Origin: an uncultured Acinetobacter sp.
Lineage (GTDB): Bacteria > Pseudomonadota > Gammaproteobacteria > Pseudomonadales > Moraxellaceae
Assembly (NCBI RefSeq): GCF_947626835.1
Contig: NZ_CANQTS010000009.1
Location: 1 to 64,000, forward strand
Length of the DNA stretch: 64,000 nt
Direction of reading: 5' to 3'
The translations under genes were made by a program, and so were the position numbers. Below the pieces are notes generated by a model. It was given only the letters and a program-made list of their open reading frames with translations. It did no database searches and was not told the origin of the DNA. Below are positions 17,616 to 26,757 of the stretch, piece after piece. The stretch's first letter is position 1. The number at the start of each line of letters is the position of its first letter.

Positions 17616-18362
17616 TTGTGCATAAATTGCATTATGATCATGTGGCTTTTTTTACCGTGTACGATGATGCCTTGTTTATTTGATTACCCTAATCTAGCAG
17701 TGGTGGCTAATTTTTCTGATTTGATCTCCCATCAATTCCAGCATGAGGTCAATGCCTTATGTTGGCAAAGAGAGTTATGCGGTGATTTTAAAGAAATTGT
17801 TAGTCAACTTACCTTACATGAACAAGTGACGGAAGTTTCTGTTGCTGATTTAGAGGTCTTGCATCTTTCGCCACAGGGTGAAATCGCACGTCAAATCATT
17901 TTGCAAGATGTACAGCAGCTGACACAAATTGGTGCAGCACCTGTACTCAATCTCATTCAGTGCTATGAACGTGATGATGAGCTGGACTTTATTGCAACAG
18001 ATGTGTATTCATATCATGTTGATCGTTCGCCCATCGCCACAGATACTTTTTTGTGTACCTATCATGGTGCAGCCAGTGATATTTTGCCCAATGCTCAAGT
18101 GCAACAAAAAATCTTAATTCCAAGTATTCGCGAGCAACTTCGTGCGCTGTATGATGGGCCTGAAGCTGATTTTGAGCAGTTTTTGACAGAATACTTTTTT
18201 GATTTGCATTATCAGCCTTTACCCGATGCCAAGCCGATCAATTTGGGACAAGGTCACCTATGGCGTTTGGCTGTTGATCATCCTACGCAGCAAGTTGCGC
18301 CTTGTGTGCATCGTGCACCGCTTGAACAAGACGGTGAATATCGCTTATTGCTGATTTGTTAA
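17616..18362 (+). CDS. DUF1826-family protein, N terminus uncertain
   Basis: The core from about residue 22 (FDYPNLAVVANFSDLISHQFQHEVNALCWQREL) through RDDELDFIATDVYSYHVDRSPIATDTFLCTYHGAASDILPN to the C terminus fits the DUF1826 family, about 230 residues, of unknown function. The N-terminal stretch MCINCIMIMWLFLPCTMM looks unlike it. Another frame from ATG 17600 reads MKKLRIVHKLHYDHVAFF, then dies at a TGA; an extra T in the T7 run near 17648 would explain both. The true start may therefore be ATG 17600 with a frameshift, or an in-frame ATG at 17634. A terminator hairpin follows at 18366. Confidence 0.65.
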   Translation: MCINCIMIMWLFLPCTMMPCLFDYPNLAVVANFSDLISHQFQHEVNALCWQRELCGDFKEIVSQLTLHEQVTEVSVADLEVLHLSPQGEIARQIILQDVQQLTQIGAAPVLNLIQCYERDDELDFIATDVYSYHVDRSPIATDTFLCTYHGAASDILPNAQVQQKILIPSIREQLRALYDGPEADFEQFLTEYFFDLHYQPLPDAKPINLGQGHLWRLAVDHPTQQVAPCVHRAPLEQDGEYRLLLIC

Positions 18363-18365
18363 TAA

Positions 18366-18391
18366 AAATACCGCCGGTAAGGGCGGTATTT
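18366..18391. terminator. bidirectional Rho-independent terminator
   Basis: Arms AAATACCGCC (18366-18375) and GGCGGTATTT (18382-18391) form a perfect 10-bp stem with a 6-base loop. It lies between the converging DUF1826 and bdh genes. Confidence 0.8.
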
Positions 18392-18403
18392 AGATCAGAT
18401 TGT

Positions 18404-19189
18404 TTATTGAGCAGTGTAGCCTGCATCCATTACCACGGCCTGACCGGTGATACCACCGGATTTATCACTGGCGAGAAAAATCGCATAGTCGGCAATTTCT
18501 TCAACCGACAATAAACGCTTTTGCGGTACCATAGCTAAAATAACATCTTCTAGTGCACGATCTTCACTGATGTGACGCGTCTTGGCTAAATCTACAATCT
18601 GACCACGTACTAAAGGTGTATCGACATAACCTGGACATAAAGCATTCACTGTAATTCCTTCACGGGCACATTCTAAGGCGGCAACTTTAGTCAAGCCGAT
18701 GACCCCATGTTTGGCACTGTTATAGCCTGCTTTGCCAGCAAAACCAATCAAACCATTAATGGATGCCATATTAATAATGCGGCCAAATTGCTGACCCTTC
18801 ATGATGGGTAAAACATGCTTAATGCCAATAAATGCCCCCACTAACATTACATCCAGTAGTTTTTGAAAGGTGGCTGTCGGGAAATCTTCAATGGCTGCTA
18901 CATGCTGAAATCCTGCATTATTGATTAAAATATCTAAGCGCCCAAAATGGGTATAGCTCTCTTGAATGGCCTGTTGATATTGGGATTCATCACTGACATC
19001 GCACGGCGCACTGAATACCTCAAAGCCTTGTTGTTGTAATTGTTGTACAGCCTGCTGGCATTTTTCCACATTGACATCGGAAATCACCACCTTTGCACCG
19101 GCACCAGCAAATTTTTGCGCAATCTCAAGCCCAATGCCACTGGCAGATCCGGTAATAAATGCGACTTTGTCTTTTAACAATTGATCCAT
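18404..19189 (-). CDS. bdhA: 3-hydroxybutyrate dehydrogenase (SDR family)
   Basis: The 261-residue short-chain dehydrogenase has the NAD loop TGSASGIGLEIA at residue 14, NNAG near 91, the catalytic Ser in NMASINGLIG, the YNSAKHG catalytic Tyr and Lys, and a C terminus GGITGQAVVMDAGYTAQ. The FQHVAAIEDFP and PGYVDTPLVRGQI segments are typical of D-3-hydroxybutyrate dehydrogenase, which interconverts 3-hydroxybutyrate and acetoacetate. It is a monocistronic gene, convergent with the DUF1826 gene across a terminator. Specificity is inferred from whole-sequence resemblance; a related SDR activity is the alternative. Confidence 0.8.
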   Translation of the reverse strand: MDQLLKDKVAFITGSASGIGLEIAQKFAGAGAKVVISDVNVEKCQQAVQQLQQQGFEVFSAPCDVSDESQYQQAIQESYTHFGRLDILINNAGFQHVAAIEDFPTATFQKLLDVMLVGAFIGIKHVLPIMKGQQFGRIINMASINGLIGFAGKAGYNSAKHGVIGLTKVAALECAREGITVNALCPGYVDTPLVRGQIVDLAKTRHISEDRALEDVILAMVPQKRLLSVEEIADYAIFLASDKSGGITGQAVVMDAGYTAQ

Positions 19190-19466
19190 GTATATCGTCC
19201 TTGATGATTTATATTTATAAAAACAATTTTTAATTATAGATGCTAAAAACTATCACAAAGCTAGTGAGGCTGCTATAACTTAAGCTTGCATTAACTAAAA
19301 AGACTGTATGTCTGTTTAATACTGTTATGGTAAATAAAGTGTTGATGCAGCAATTTCTTCAAGGGATTTGTACCTCAACCATAAACATGCTTAAATTTGA
19401 GGATAAATCAATTAAGATATTATTTATCCACATTAAAATATCATATGTATAGCGACGAGAAAGAAC

Positions 19467-19592
19467 GTGACCGAGAAAATTGCTGCAAAAAAGTTGAAAG
19501 AAAAAGTCTTGGAAGAGCCTAAACTTGAGAGAAAAAAGTCTAAAACAAAAATCAGTACTTCTCCAGCTGGCAAAGAAAAACCAAAAAAATAG
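19467..19592 (+). CDS. small lysine-rich protein, candidate
   Basis: A GTG at 19467 opens a 41-codon frame rich in Lys and Glu (VTEKIAAKKLKEKVLEEP, then KTKISTSPAGKEKPKK) ending at TAG 19590-19592. The next gene's GTG begins two bases later, an arrangement suited to translational coupling. The GAGAAAG upstream is a partial ribosome site. There is no known family; its charge suggests nucleic-acid or ribosome association if real. Chance is possible at this length. Confidence 0.35.
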   Translation: MTEKIAAKKLKEKVLEEPKLERKKSKTKISTSPAGKEKPKK

Positions 19593-19594
19593 GG

Positions 19595-20533
19595 GTGCTC
19601 GGGCTTAAAGCCGATACATTGCACCCTTGGTATTTACAAGCAAATGATGGAATTGCAGCCATGGGCGGTGATATGCTCCAAGTTTGCTATGGCTTCTTTG
19701 ATCGTTTGATGGAAAATTTTCCTCAAGAGGTGAGCTGTCAAGTGCTAGGCCATGAAAGTACAGGCTTAGAAATCCGTGAATATTGGATTAAACCACGTCA
19801 TATTGGAAAAATGCGTAGTGCACCTGAGGAAATTAATACACTACCCACCTTACTGATGATTTCTGGGCAACATGGTCAAGAGTATACGGCCATCGTCAAT
19901 GTCATGCTGATGTTACATCATATGTTTTACGAGCCGCGCAGTTATCCGACCTTATCTTTACTACGTTCTTCTTTTCATTTACGTATTATCCCGTGTTTAA
20001 ATGCTTGGGGAGTCAAGCATGCAAAACGTAGAAATGCAAACAATGTGGATTTAAATCGTAATTTTAGTGTAGGTTGGTTACAAGCACAGGGCAATAAAGG
20101 CGAAGTGGCACTCTCAGAAATAGAAAGCAAAATTTTACTCGATTGGGTGAAAAAGCATAAACAACAGACCCTATGTTTTTTAAATTTCCATGATCACAGT
20201 GATTTGTCGGTATCTTGGGGTTGCGCTTCTGAACCTTTTAGTCAACGTATTTTATTGCATGCATTTCAAAAATTTTCTGTTTGGTATTATCAGCATTTTA
20301 ATGATCCAAATCCAGAGATTGCTTTAACTTGGTTGGGGGTGCCACGTGATGGGTATAGTGATAAACATATTGGTCAAGTCTTAGAAGTTCCTACGTTATT
20401 ATTTGAATGCCCTTATGTAAATCATGCGCGCATTTCAAATGAATGGTCAGACGTGCGCAGTGTGTCATTACAGCTATTGATGCATGTATTCGATCGACTA
20501 CTGGCTCATTATTATCATGACCATCAAGTTTAA
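19595..20533 (+). CDS. M14-family zinc carboxypeptidase-like protein
   Basis: The 312-residue protein has the metallocarboxypeptidase zinc site: the H-x-x-E motif in ISGQHGQEYTA near residue 92, the substrate-binding NNVDLNRNFSVGW near 150, and the third zinc ligand in LNFHDHSDL near 195. The late segment DKHIGQVLEVPTLLFECPY contains a Glu that could be the general base. It lacks a signal peptide, so it probably acts in the cytoplasm, perhaps on peptidoglycan peptides or amidated substrates as M14 relatives do. I use GTG 19595; the ribosome site is weak. A strong terminator follows. Confidence 0.72.
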   Translation: MLGLKADTLHPWYLQANDGIAAMGGDMLQVCYGFFDRLMENFPQEVSCQVLGHESTGLEIREYWIKPRHIGKMRSAPEEINTLPTLLMISGQHGQEYTAIVNVMLMLHHMFYEPRSYPTLSLLRSSFHLRIIPCLNAWGVKHAKRRNANNVDLNRNFSVGWLQAQGNKGEVALSEIESKILLDWVKKHKQQTLCFLNFHDHSDLSVSWGCASEPFSQRILLHAFQKFSVWYYQHFNDPNPEIALTWLGVPRDGYSDKHIGQVLEVPTLLFECPYVNHARISNEWSDVRSVSLQLLMHVFDRLLAHYYHDHQV

Positions 20534-20539
20534 AACAGT

Positions 20540-20561
20540 GTCAGACTCATTTGAGTCTGAC
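20540..20561. terminator. Rho-independent terminator, convergent
   Basis: Arms GTCAGACTCA (20540-20549) and TGAGTCTGAC (20552-20561) make a perfect 10-bp dyad. A T-rich tail (TTGTTATTTT) follows on the plus strand, terminating the peptidase gene; ribE converges from the other side. Confidence 0.82.
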
Positions 20562-20575
20562 TTGTTATTTTAAGC

Positions 20576-21208
20576 TTATGCCTTACGTGCATAAATGTTT
20601 TCTAAGGTGTCAACCAAAGTACGTGTGGTCTGATCAATCTCAAAATTGAGTTGATCTCCAATTTGCATCTGACCAAATTTAGTTAAACGCAAGGTTTCTG
20701 GAATTAAATTGACTGAAATTTGCTCAGCGGCTAAATCTACCCGGTTAATGGTCAGACTACAGCCATGTAAGCCAATAAAACCTTTTAAGAAAAAGTATTT
20801 CATGCAGTGTGTCGGGATTTGAATATCAAACTGTACAGTTTGACCAATATGAAGGATGTTGACGATTTTAGCTGTACCTTCAATATGGCCATACAGGTTG
20901 TGTCCACCATTTTCCATACCCATTTTAAATGAGCGTTCAATGTTGACCACATCATCTACCTTTAACTGACCTAATGTGGTCAAATCAAGGCTGACCTGCC
21001 CAATATCAAAACTGACGAGGTTTGTATCATCATGGATGCCGGTAACCGTTAAACACGTACCATCAAGCGCAATACTTGCGCCAATAAAGGCATCATTCAT
21101 AAAGCCCTTTTGGTTGCTGACAAAAATGGTATGAAACCCATCATGGTGTTCAATCGCCTCAATGCGTTCAGTCCCAAGCACAATACCGGTATACATTGTC
21201 ATTCTCAT
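20576..21208 (-). CDS. ribE: riboflavin synthase alpha subunit
   Basis: The 210-residue protein shows the two lumazine-binding barrels of riboflavin synthase. Barrel 1 begins with MYTGIVLGTERIEAI and contains IALDGTCLTVTGI; barrel 2 begins with GGHNLYGHIEGTAKI and contains KGFIGLHGCSLTINRV. The reaction dismutates two 6,7-dimethyl-8-ribityllumazines to riboflavin. The family normally begins M-F-T-G-I, so translation could start at the third Met (21196) rather than ATG 21208. No strong ribosome site is visible at either. It stands apart from other rib genes in this window. Confidence 0.85.
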   Translation of the reverse strand: MRMTMYTGIVLGTERIEAIEHHDGFHTIFVSNQKGFMNDAFIGASIALDGTCLTVTGIHDDTNLVSFDIGQVSLDLTTLGQLKVDDVVNIERSFKMGMENGGHNLYGHIEGTAKIVNILHIGQTVQFDIQIPTHCMKYFFLKGFIGLHGCSLTINRVDLAAEQISVNLIPETLRLTKFGQMQIGDQLNFEIDQTTRTLVDTLENIYARKA

Positions 21209-21405
21209 GTGTTTAAACAGCTTGCTAATATAGCAGAGGTGATTGTGCTTTTACCCATAAAATCATGGCAATTTTTTACTTTGAGCTGCAAATTGAGTGC
21301 ACTTTTTCATGCTTTGTAAGTGAGGCTTGAATATGATCTTTATTTGGCTCATCATGCTTGAAAATTAGAATAAAACTTCCTCTTTTGTGCTTAGGATTAT
21401 CCACC

Positions 21406-22317
21406 ATGCTGCTCAGATATTTGCCTCAATTAACGCCAAACAGTGCCACGCTCATTGGCTTAAGCGCAGTGTTTTTGTGGAGCAGTAACGTGGGATTAAT
21501 GCGTAGTGTGAGTCAAAGTTTTGGTGCTGTGGCAGGTGCGGCATTGATTTATACCCTAGCCACACTCATTTTATTTTTCACCATCGGCTTGCCTAAGTTA
21601 AAAGACGTGCCTAAGCGTTATTTATTTTGGGGCAGTTTATTGTTTATTGCCTATGAATTATGCTTTGCCCTTGCCATTGGCTATGCACAAAATTCTCGCC
21701 AAGCGATTGAAGTGGGCATGATCAATTATCTATGGCCGACTTTTACTTTGTTATTTGCCATTTTATTGAATAATGTCAAAGCCAATGGCCTGATTGTGCC
21801 GGGTTGTGCGGCCGCTATGATTGGGATTTTTTTGGTATTGGCTGCTGAAATTGGGCTGAATATGGCGCAAGTATGGGCCAACTTACTCAGTAATCCACTC
21901 AGTTATAGCTTGGCTTTTGCAGCAGCCATCTTGTGGGGCTTGTATTGTGCAGTCACGGTACGCACTTCCCAAGGACACAATGTGGTGACTTTGTTTTTTG
22001 CCTTGGTGGCAGTGGTGTTATGGATAAAATATGCTTTTATTGGGGCACCAAGTTTAAATTTCACCGTAGACAATAGCTTGATTTTACTCTTGGCTGCTGC
22101 AGGACTTGGCTTAGGGTATGGCACATGGAACATCGGGATTTTATCTGGCAACATGACCTTGTTGGCAGGAGCATCTTACTTTACTCCGGTATTGTCTGCG
22201 GTATTCGCCGCATTTTTTCTGAGTACCAGTTTGTCGTGGATTTTCTGGCAAGGGGTGTTGTGCGTGACTTTAGGTGCAGTGTTGTGTTGGCTTGCCACCA
22301 GACAAAAATCTAATTAA
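21406..22317 (+). CDS. yddG: YddG-like aromatic amino acid exporter (EamA/DMT family)
   Basis: The 303-residue integral membrane protein has about ten hydrophobic helices in two five-helix halves, as expected for the drug/metabolite transporter superfamily. Markers include LIGLSAVFLWSSNVGLMRSVSQ at the start, FIAYELCFALAIGYAQNSRQAIEVGMINYLWPTFT in the middle and GYGTWNIGILSGNMTLLAGASYFTPVLSA near the end. These match YddG, which exports aromatic amino acids. I start at ATG 21406 because TAGGA precedes it and the membrane segment follows; an upstream TTG at 21358 is unlikely. It converges with the HPP gene 2 bases away. Confidence 0.78.
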   Translation: MLLRYLPQLTPNSATLIGLSAVFLWSSNVGLMRSVSQSFGAVAGAALIYTLATLILFFTIGLPKLKDVPKRYLFWGSLLFIAYELCFALAIGYAQNSRQAIEVGMINYLWPTFTLLFAILLNNVKANGLIVPGCAAAMIGIFLVLAAEIGLNMAQVWANLLSNPLSYSLAFAAAILWGLYCAVTVRTSQGHNVVTLFFALVAVVLWIKYAFIGAPSLNFTVDNSLILLLAAAGLGLGYGTWNIGILSGNMTLLAGASYFTPVLSAVFAAFFLSTSLSWIFWQGVLCVTLGAVLCWLATRQKSN

Positions 22318-22319
22318 AA

Positions 22320-22808
22320 TTAAAGGGCTGATCTTCGCATCCATCTATTCAAGATTTTTGCAATCACCACCAAAAGCACAGCCCCCGTCAAGACTGGAAA
22401 TAGCAAAAAATCCCAGCCATAGTGCACCTGTTGGTACGTCAACAAAATCACCAAAGGATTGGCACCTGCAGGGGGATGAATGCACTTTAAACATTGCATG
22501 ACAGCAATGGAAATGCCTACTGCTAGAGCAATGGTGAATGCGTGTATAGGAAAAAATTCTAAGAACAGTAATCCCACACAAGCACTACTCACATGCCCCA
22601 AAATCACATTTTTCGCTTGCGCTAAGGGAGAATGTGGTACAGCGTACAACAATACACAGCTTGCACCAAAGGGTGCCATAATCCACACATAGTCGCTCAC
22701 TTGGCTTAATTGCAACAGTATAAAAATACTCAATGTTCCACCTAAGCAACCGCGTAGTGCATCTATACCAACCGCGCGATTTAGCCCTGCTTGTTCAAAT
22801 AATCTCAT
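22320..22808 (-). CDS. HPP-family integral membrane protein
   Basis: The 162-residue protein has four to five predicted membrane helices and the namesake motif in CLKCIHPPAGANPLVILL near residue 112. PFGASCVLLYAVPHSPLAQAKNVILGHV is also typical of the family. HPP proteins in chloroplasts and cyanobacteria act in nitrite transport; the role in this organism is not established. It is divergent from a TetR regulator gene, with an operator-like palindrome in the shared spacer, so it is probably that regulator's target. Confidence 0.8.
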   Translation of the reverse strand: MRLFEQAGLNRAVGIDALRGCLGGTLSIFILLQLSQVSDYVWIMAPFGASCVLLYAVPHSPLAQAKNVILGHVSSACVGLLFLEFFPIHAFTIALAVGISIAVMQCLKCIHPPAGANPLVILLTYQQVHYGWDFLLFPVLTGAVLLVVIAKILNRWMRRSAL

Positions 22809-22860
22809 TATGTAGATCCGTACCTTGTCTTTTTACCATCATACCGATAGAATAAAAATA

Positions 22861-22874
22861 GTACAGACCTGTAC
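22861..22874. promoter_or_regulatory. operator-like palindrome between HPP and tetR genes
   Basis: GTACAG-AC-CTGTAC is a dyad with perfect 6-base arms around a 2-base centre. It sits in the 87-base spacer between the divergent HPP and TetR genes, 21 bases before the tetR start. Position and symmetry suit a TetR-family dimer site repressing both promoters. Confidence 0.65.
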
Positions 22875-22895
22875 AGTTTTATTTTAAGGAAGTTT

Positions 22896-23450
22896 ATGTC
22901 TAAATCTGCGCTTAAAATTTTAACCACAGCAGAACATCTGTTTAATCAGCACAGTTTTACTGGCGTCGGGGTAGATCTCATTCGGGATGTGTCAGGTTGC
23001 TCTAAAACCACGCTGTATAGCCACTATAAAAACAAGCAGCAGCTGATTGTTGCGGTACTTAAAAAGCGCGATGAAAAATTTCAAGGTGATTTACAAGCAG
23101 CCTTAGACGGTTTGTCTGGGATAGACGCCATTTTGGCTTTAATCGATTGGCATGTAGCGTGGTTTTTACAAGATGATTTTAAAGGCTGTTTATTTGTGCG
23201 AGCTGTGGCTGAAACCGATGATAGTCATAAAGCGATCTTACAAATTGCGCAACAACATAAATATATGATTTATCAACGGGTTGGACAAAGTTGTCAGCAA
23301 ATACAACAAGGCCAATGGACTAATCTGATTTATACACTGATTGAAGGTTTAATCAGTCGTTGTTTGATTGAAGGGGTAAAGCCTGTATGGATTGAGCAAA
23401 TGAAAATGCAAATTCAGCAGCTCTTGTTAGGCAAAGAGTCGCAGGTATGA
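22896..23450 (+). CDS. TetR/AcrR-family repressor
   Basis: The 184-residue regulator has the TetR N-terminal helix-turn-helix: ILTTAEHLFNQHSFTGVGVDLIRDVSGCSKTTLYSHYKNKQQLIVAVL, residues 8-55. A helical ligand domain follows, with cysteines in DFKGCLFVRAVAETDD. AAGGA lies in front of ATG 22896. The divergent HPP gene and the palindrome at 22861-22874 suggest autoregulation and control of HPP. The ligand is unknown. Its stop codon lies within a terminator-like hairpin. Confidence 0.82.
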   Translation: MSKSALKILTTAEHLFNQHSFTGVGVDLIRDVSGCSKTTLYSHYKNKQQLIVAVLKKRDEKFQGDLQAALDGLSGIDAILALIDWHVAWFLQDDFKGCLFVRAVAETDDSHKAILQIAQQHKYMIYQRVGQSCQQIQQGQWTNLIYTLIEGLISRCLIEGVKPVWIEQMKMQIQQLLLGKESQV

Positions 23451-23466
23451 CTTTAAGCATACCTGC
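23441..23466. terminator. hairpin between tetR and convergent cueR genes
   Basis: Arms GCAGGTATG (23441-23449) and CATACCTGC (23458-23466) pair perfectly around an 8-base loop. The left arm includes the last codons of tetR. A T-rich stretch (TGTTATTT) follows on the plus strand. Confidence 0.65.
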
Positions 23467-23472
23467 TGTTAT

Positions 23473-24057
23473 TTAAACAGAAACAGGCGGAAAACCATCT
23501 TCTGTTAAAGCAGCAATGAGTTGTGCTGCATCAACTTGGCTCTTAACTTCAACCAATTTGCTGGCAACATCAATATTCACTTGTGCGTTTGGGTCGAGAT
23601 CTTGAATAGTGGCTGTGACACTGCGTGCGCAACCGCCACAGGTCATGTTATCAATACGAAATTTCATGCTCGTTTCTCCGAGGATTTGGGTTAAAATACT
23701 ACATTCAGGGGTGTCATCGCCACGACACTGCACCAGTGATTGAGTTAATTTTTGACGCATTTGTTGTAGGCTATGAATCTTTTCATCCAATGCAGCAATA
23801 TGTGACAAAGTTAGTGCCTTTACCTCACGACTGGTGCGCGCCGGATTGTGCCATAGTGCCAATAGGGTTTGAATGTTGTTCAAATCAAAACCTAATTCAC
23901 GGGCATTTTTAATGAATTTTAATGTGTCTACATGCTGTGGGGTATATTCTCGATAACCATTGGCACGCCGTGTGGCTTGAATTAAGCCGATCTGTTCATA
24001 ATAACGAATCATTTTGGCTGAAATACCGCTTTGCGCAGCCACTAAACCAATGTTCAT
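23473..24057 (-). CDS. cueR: CueR-type MerR regulator fused to a CopZ-like HMA domain
   Basis: The 194-residue protein joins two normally separate parts. Residues 1-128 are a Cu(I)-sensing MerR regulator: [26 protein letters not shown] helix-turn-helix, a dimer helix, and C-terminal cysteines in [14 protein letters not shown]. Residues 130-194 are a heavy-metal-associated domain beginning [17 protein letters not shown], complete with the MTCGGC copper site. There is no stop between them. GGAGAAACGAGC precedes the internal ATG, so a free CopZ-sized chaperone may also be made. ATG 24057 overlaps the copA stop by four bases (ATGA). The regulator should act at the promoter at 26721-26751. Confidence 0.86.
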   Translation of the reverse strand: MNIGLVAAQSGISAKMIRYYEQIGLIQATRRANGYREYTPQHVDTLKFIKNARELGFDLNNIQTLLALWHNPARTSREVKALTLSHIAALDEKIHSLQQMRQKLTQSLVQCRGDDTPECSILTQILGETSMKFRIDNMTCGGCARSVTATIQDLDPNAQVNIDVASKLVEVKSQVDAAQLIAALTEDGFPPVSV

Positions 24058-26687
24058 GTTTTTATCTCATGCTGGCCCTGAAAACCGCGTAAACGTAACG
24101 CATTGCTCAGCACAAACACAGAGGATAAGGCCATGGCAGCAGCAGCAAACATCGGCGACAATAAAATGCCAAACATTGGATAGAGTAAACCTGCTGCAAT
24201 TGGAATCAGCGCAGCGTTATAGATAAACGCCCAAAATAAATTTTGGCGAATATTGTTCATTGTGGCATGACTTAATGCAATGGCATTGGCGACGCCATGT
24301 AGATGACCTGACATCAACACCACTTCTGCTGCTTCAATGGCAATATCAGTACCTGTGCCCACCGCAATTCCAATATCTGCTTGTGCTAAGGCAGGTGCAT
24401 CGTTAATCCCATCACCCACAAATGCCACATGTCCGTGTTGTTGCAATGCTTGAATGGCAGCCACCTTGCCTGCAGGTAAAACTTCGGCAATCACCTGATC
24501 AATCTTTAACTGTTTGGCAATCGCTTGCGCTGTATGCTGTTGGTCGCCTGTAATCATAGCGACCTGAATACCTCGGTCATGTAGCGCTTGAATGGCAAAG
24601 ATACTGCTTGGCTTAATCGGGTCTGCAACAGCTAAAATTCCCACAAGCTGTTGATCAATGGCAATAAAAATTGGGGTTTTGGCTGCTTGCCCCCACTCTT
24701 GGCTTAAAGCGAGCAGCTGTTGGGTGTCAATGTTGAGTTGTTGCATCAGACGTTCAGCGCCAATATGTAAGGTATGCCCGTCAACACAAGCTTGAATACC
24801 ATAGCCCACGTGGGCTTGAAAGTCTGTGGCATGATAATACGGCAGTGCTAAATCATCTGCAGCTTTGACAATGGCATGTGCAATGGGGTGTTCAGATTGT
24901 CGTTCTACTGCCGCGACCAAACTTAACACACGTTGTTCATCAAACTGAGCAACCACATGTAAGTCGGTGAGCTGAGGTTTACCTTCAGTTAATGTGCCTG
25001 TCTTATCAAAAGCCACCACTTTGGCTTGTTGTAACAGTTGCAGGGCTTGACCTTGGCGAAATAAGATGCCTAATTCCGCGCCACGTCCTGTACCCACCAT
25101 AATCGAGGTGGGTGTTGCTAATCCCATCGCACATGGGCAGGCAATAATTAACACCGCCACAGCGTTGACCAAAGCAAAGCTCAGACTCGGTTGGGGACCC
25201 AATAACCACCATGCGATAAAGGTCAGCATAGATAAGATCATCACCACTGGCACAAACCACGAAGTCACTTGATCAATCAAGGCTTGGATGGGTAGCTTAC
25301 CCCCTTGTGCCTGTTCTACCATACGAATAATCTGTGCCAAAAGCGTGTCTTGTCCGACAGCGGTTACACGCACTTTCAAGTAACCATTTTGGTTAATGGT
25401 ACCAGCCACCACGGTGTCACCGACCTGTTTGGTCACTGCCATGGGTTCGCCACTGATCATGGATTCATCTACAAAGCTTTGCCCTTCTACAATCTGTCCA
25501 TCTGTGGCAATTCGCTCTCCGGGACGTACCAAAAGCACCATCTTGGCTTGGACATTTTGAATGGCAATTTCAACGCTTTGACCATCTTGCTCAATATGCG
25601 CAGTCTTAGGCTGTAAACCAAGCAAATGTTGAATCGCAAGCGAGGTACGACCTTTGGCACGTGCTTCAAAATAACGCCCAAGTAACACCAGCGCTACAAT
25701 CACGGCGGCAGCTTCAAAATATACATTTAAGCTTGCAGCAGGTAAGAGATGGGGTAAAAACGTCGCGACCACCGAGTAGCTATAGGCAGCAAGTGTGCCG
25801 ATTGCAACCAAAGAGTTCATATCAGGATGTAAGCGCCAAAGTGCGCTGAAGCCTTTTTGATAAAAATGCCGTCCCGGAACAATTAAAATTACGCTGGTGA
25901 GTAGCCATTGCAGCACCCAACTGTTGTATTGTCCAAGCGTTGATAAAATCCAATGATGAAAAGCAGGGATTAAATGTCCACCCATTTCCAAAATAAAGAC
26001 GGGTAATGCTAAAACTGTTGCGAGGATTAAATCACGTTTTAAGCCATATTGCTGCTGTTGTTTTTCATCCTGTGGAGCATCTTGAGTCAAATAGGCATCA
26101 AAACCGGATTTTTTAACCTGTTGAATCAAAATTTCCGGATCCACCACATGCTCAACAGTAATGGTGGCTTGTTCAGTGCTTAAATTAACCTGAGCATTGC
26201 TCACACCCACGACTTTTTTTAAAGCTTTTTCAACCCGCGCCACACAAGAGGCACAGCTCATGCCCACAATATGTAATTGAATCTGCGCTAAACGAACATC
26301 AAATCCTGATTTTTGTACGGCTTGAATCAATTGCTGCTGCGTGATGCTGCTTAAAGCATGGACCTGTGCCTGTTCAGTGGCTAAATTGACTTGGGCGTGC
26401 GTCACCCCAGCGACTTTTTTTAAGGCTTTTTCAACGCGTGCCACGCAAGAGGCACAAGTCATGCCTTGAATATTTAACTCATGATGCTGCACTGCTAAAT
26501 CAAAGCCTGCTCTTTGCACGGCGTTTTGCAAGGCAAGATAGTCAAGTTGTTCAGCCTGCACATCGGCGCATTCTGTAGCAAGGTTGACATGCGCAGTCAC
26601 GCCTTCAACTTTATTTAAGGCTTTTTCAACCCGTGCCACACAAGACGCACAGGTCATGCCTAAAATTTTGAGCTGAACCGATTGCAT
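24054..26687 (-). CDS. copA: CopA copper-exporting P1B-type ATPase with three HMA domains
   Basis: The 877-residue ATPase has three N-terminal metal-binding domains, each with a C-x-x-C: GMTCASC at about 10 and 75, and GMSCASC at about 143. Then come the membrane core with the CPC site in [13 protein letters not shown], phosphatase loop SGEP, phosphorylation motif [11 protein letters not shown] motif EHPIAH, and [10 protein letters not shown]. It exports Cu(I) from the cytoplasm. Three HMA domains are more than the usual one or two. The promoter in front has a CueR box; cueR follows with a 4-base overlap, making a copA-cueR operon. Confidence 0.92.
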   Translation of the reverse strand: MQSVQLKILGMTCASCVARVEKALNKVEGVTAHVNLATECADVQAEQLDYLALQNAVQRAGFDLAVQHHELNIQGMTCASCVARVEKALKKVAGVTHAQVNLATEQAQVHALSSITQQQLIQAVQKSGFDVRLAQIQLHIVGMSCASCVARVEKALKKVVGVSNAQVNLSTEQATITVEHVVDPEILIQQVKKSGFDAYLTQDAPQDEKQQQQYGLKRDLILATVLALPVFILEMGGHLIPAFHHWILSTLGQYNSWVLQWLLTSVILIVPGRHFYQKGFSALWRLHPDMNSLVAIGTLAAYSYSVVATFLPHLLPAASLNVYFEAAAVIVALVLLGRYFEARAKGRTSLAIQHLLGLQPKTAHIEQDGQSVEIAIQNVQAKMVLLVRPGERIATDGQIVEGQSFVDESMISGEPMAVTKQVGDTVVAGTINQNGYLKVRVTAVGQDTLLAQIIRMVEQAQGGKLPIQALIDQVTSWFVPVVMILSMLTFIAWWLLGPQPSLSFALVNAVAVLIIACPCAMGLATPTSIMVGTGRGAELGILFRQGQALQLLQQAKVVAFDKTGTLTEGKPQLTDLHVVAQFDEQRVLSLVAAVERQSEHPIAHAIVKAADDLALPYYHATDFQAHVGYGIQACVDGHTLHIGAERLMQQLNIDTQQLLALSQEWGQAAKTPIFIAIDQQLVGILAVADPIKPSSIFAIQALHDRGIQVAMITGDQQHTAQAIAKQLKIDQVIAEVLPAGKVAAIQALQQHGHVAFVGDGINDAPALAQADIGIAVGTGTDIAIEAAEVVLMSGHLHGVANAIALSHATMNNIRQNLFWAFIYNAALIPIAAGLLYPMFGILLSPMFAAAAMALSSVFVLSNALRLRGFQGQHEIKT

Positions 26688-26720
26688 TGCTCTATCCTTT
26701 TCCTATCAAGCCTCGCACAT

Positions 26721-26751
26721 AGAATAAACCTTCCCATGATGGGAAGGTCAA
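26721..26751 (-). promoter_or_regulatory. CueR-type copA promoter with dyad in a 19-bp spacer
   Basis: On the minus strand, -35 TTGACC (26751-26746) and -10 TATTCT (26726-26721) are 19 bp apart, the overlong spacing typical of MerR-activated promoters. Between and overlapping them is the dyad ACCTTCC-N7-GGAAGGT at 26728-26748, which closely matches the Escherichia coli copA CueR box. It lies 34 bases before copA and 7 bases after thiF. Confidence 0.88.
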
Positions 26752-26757
26752 GATATT

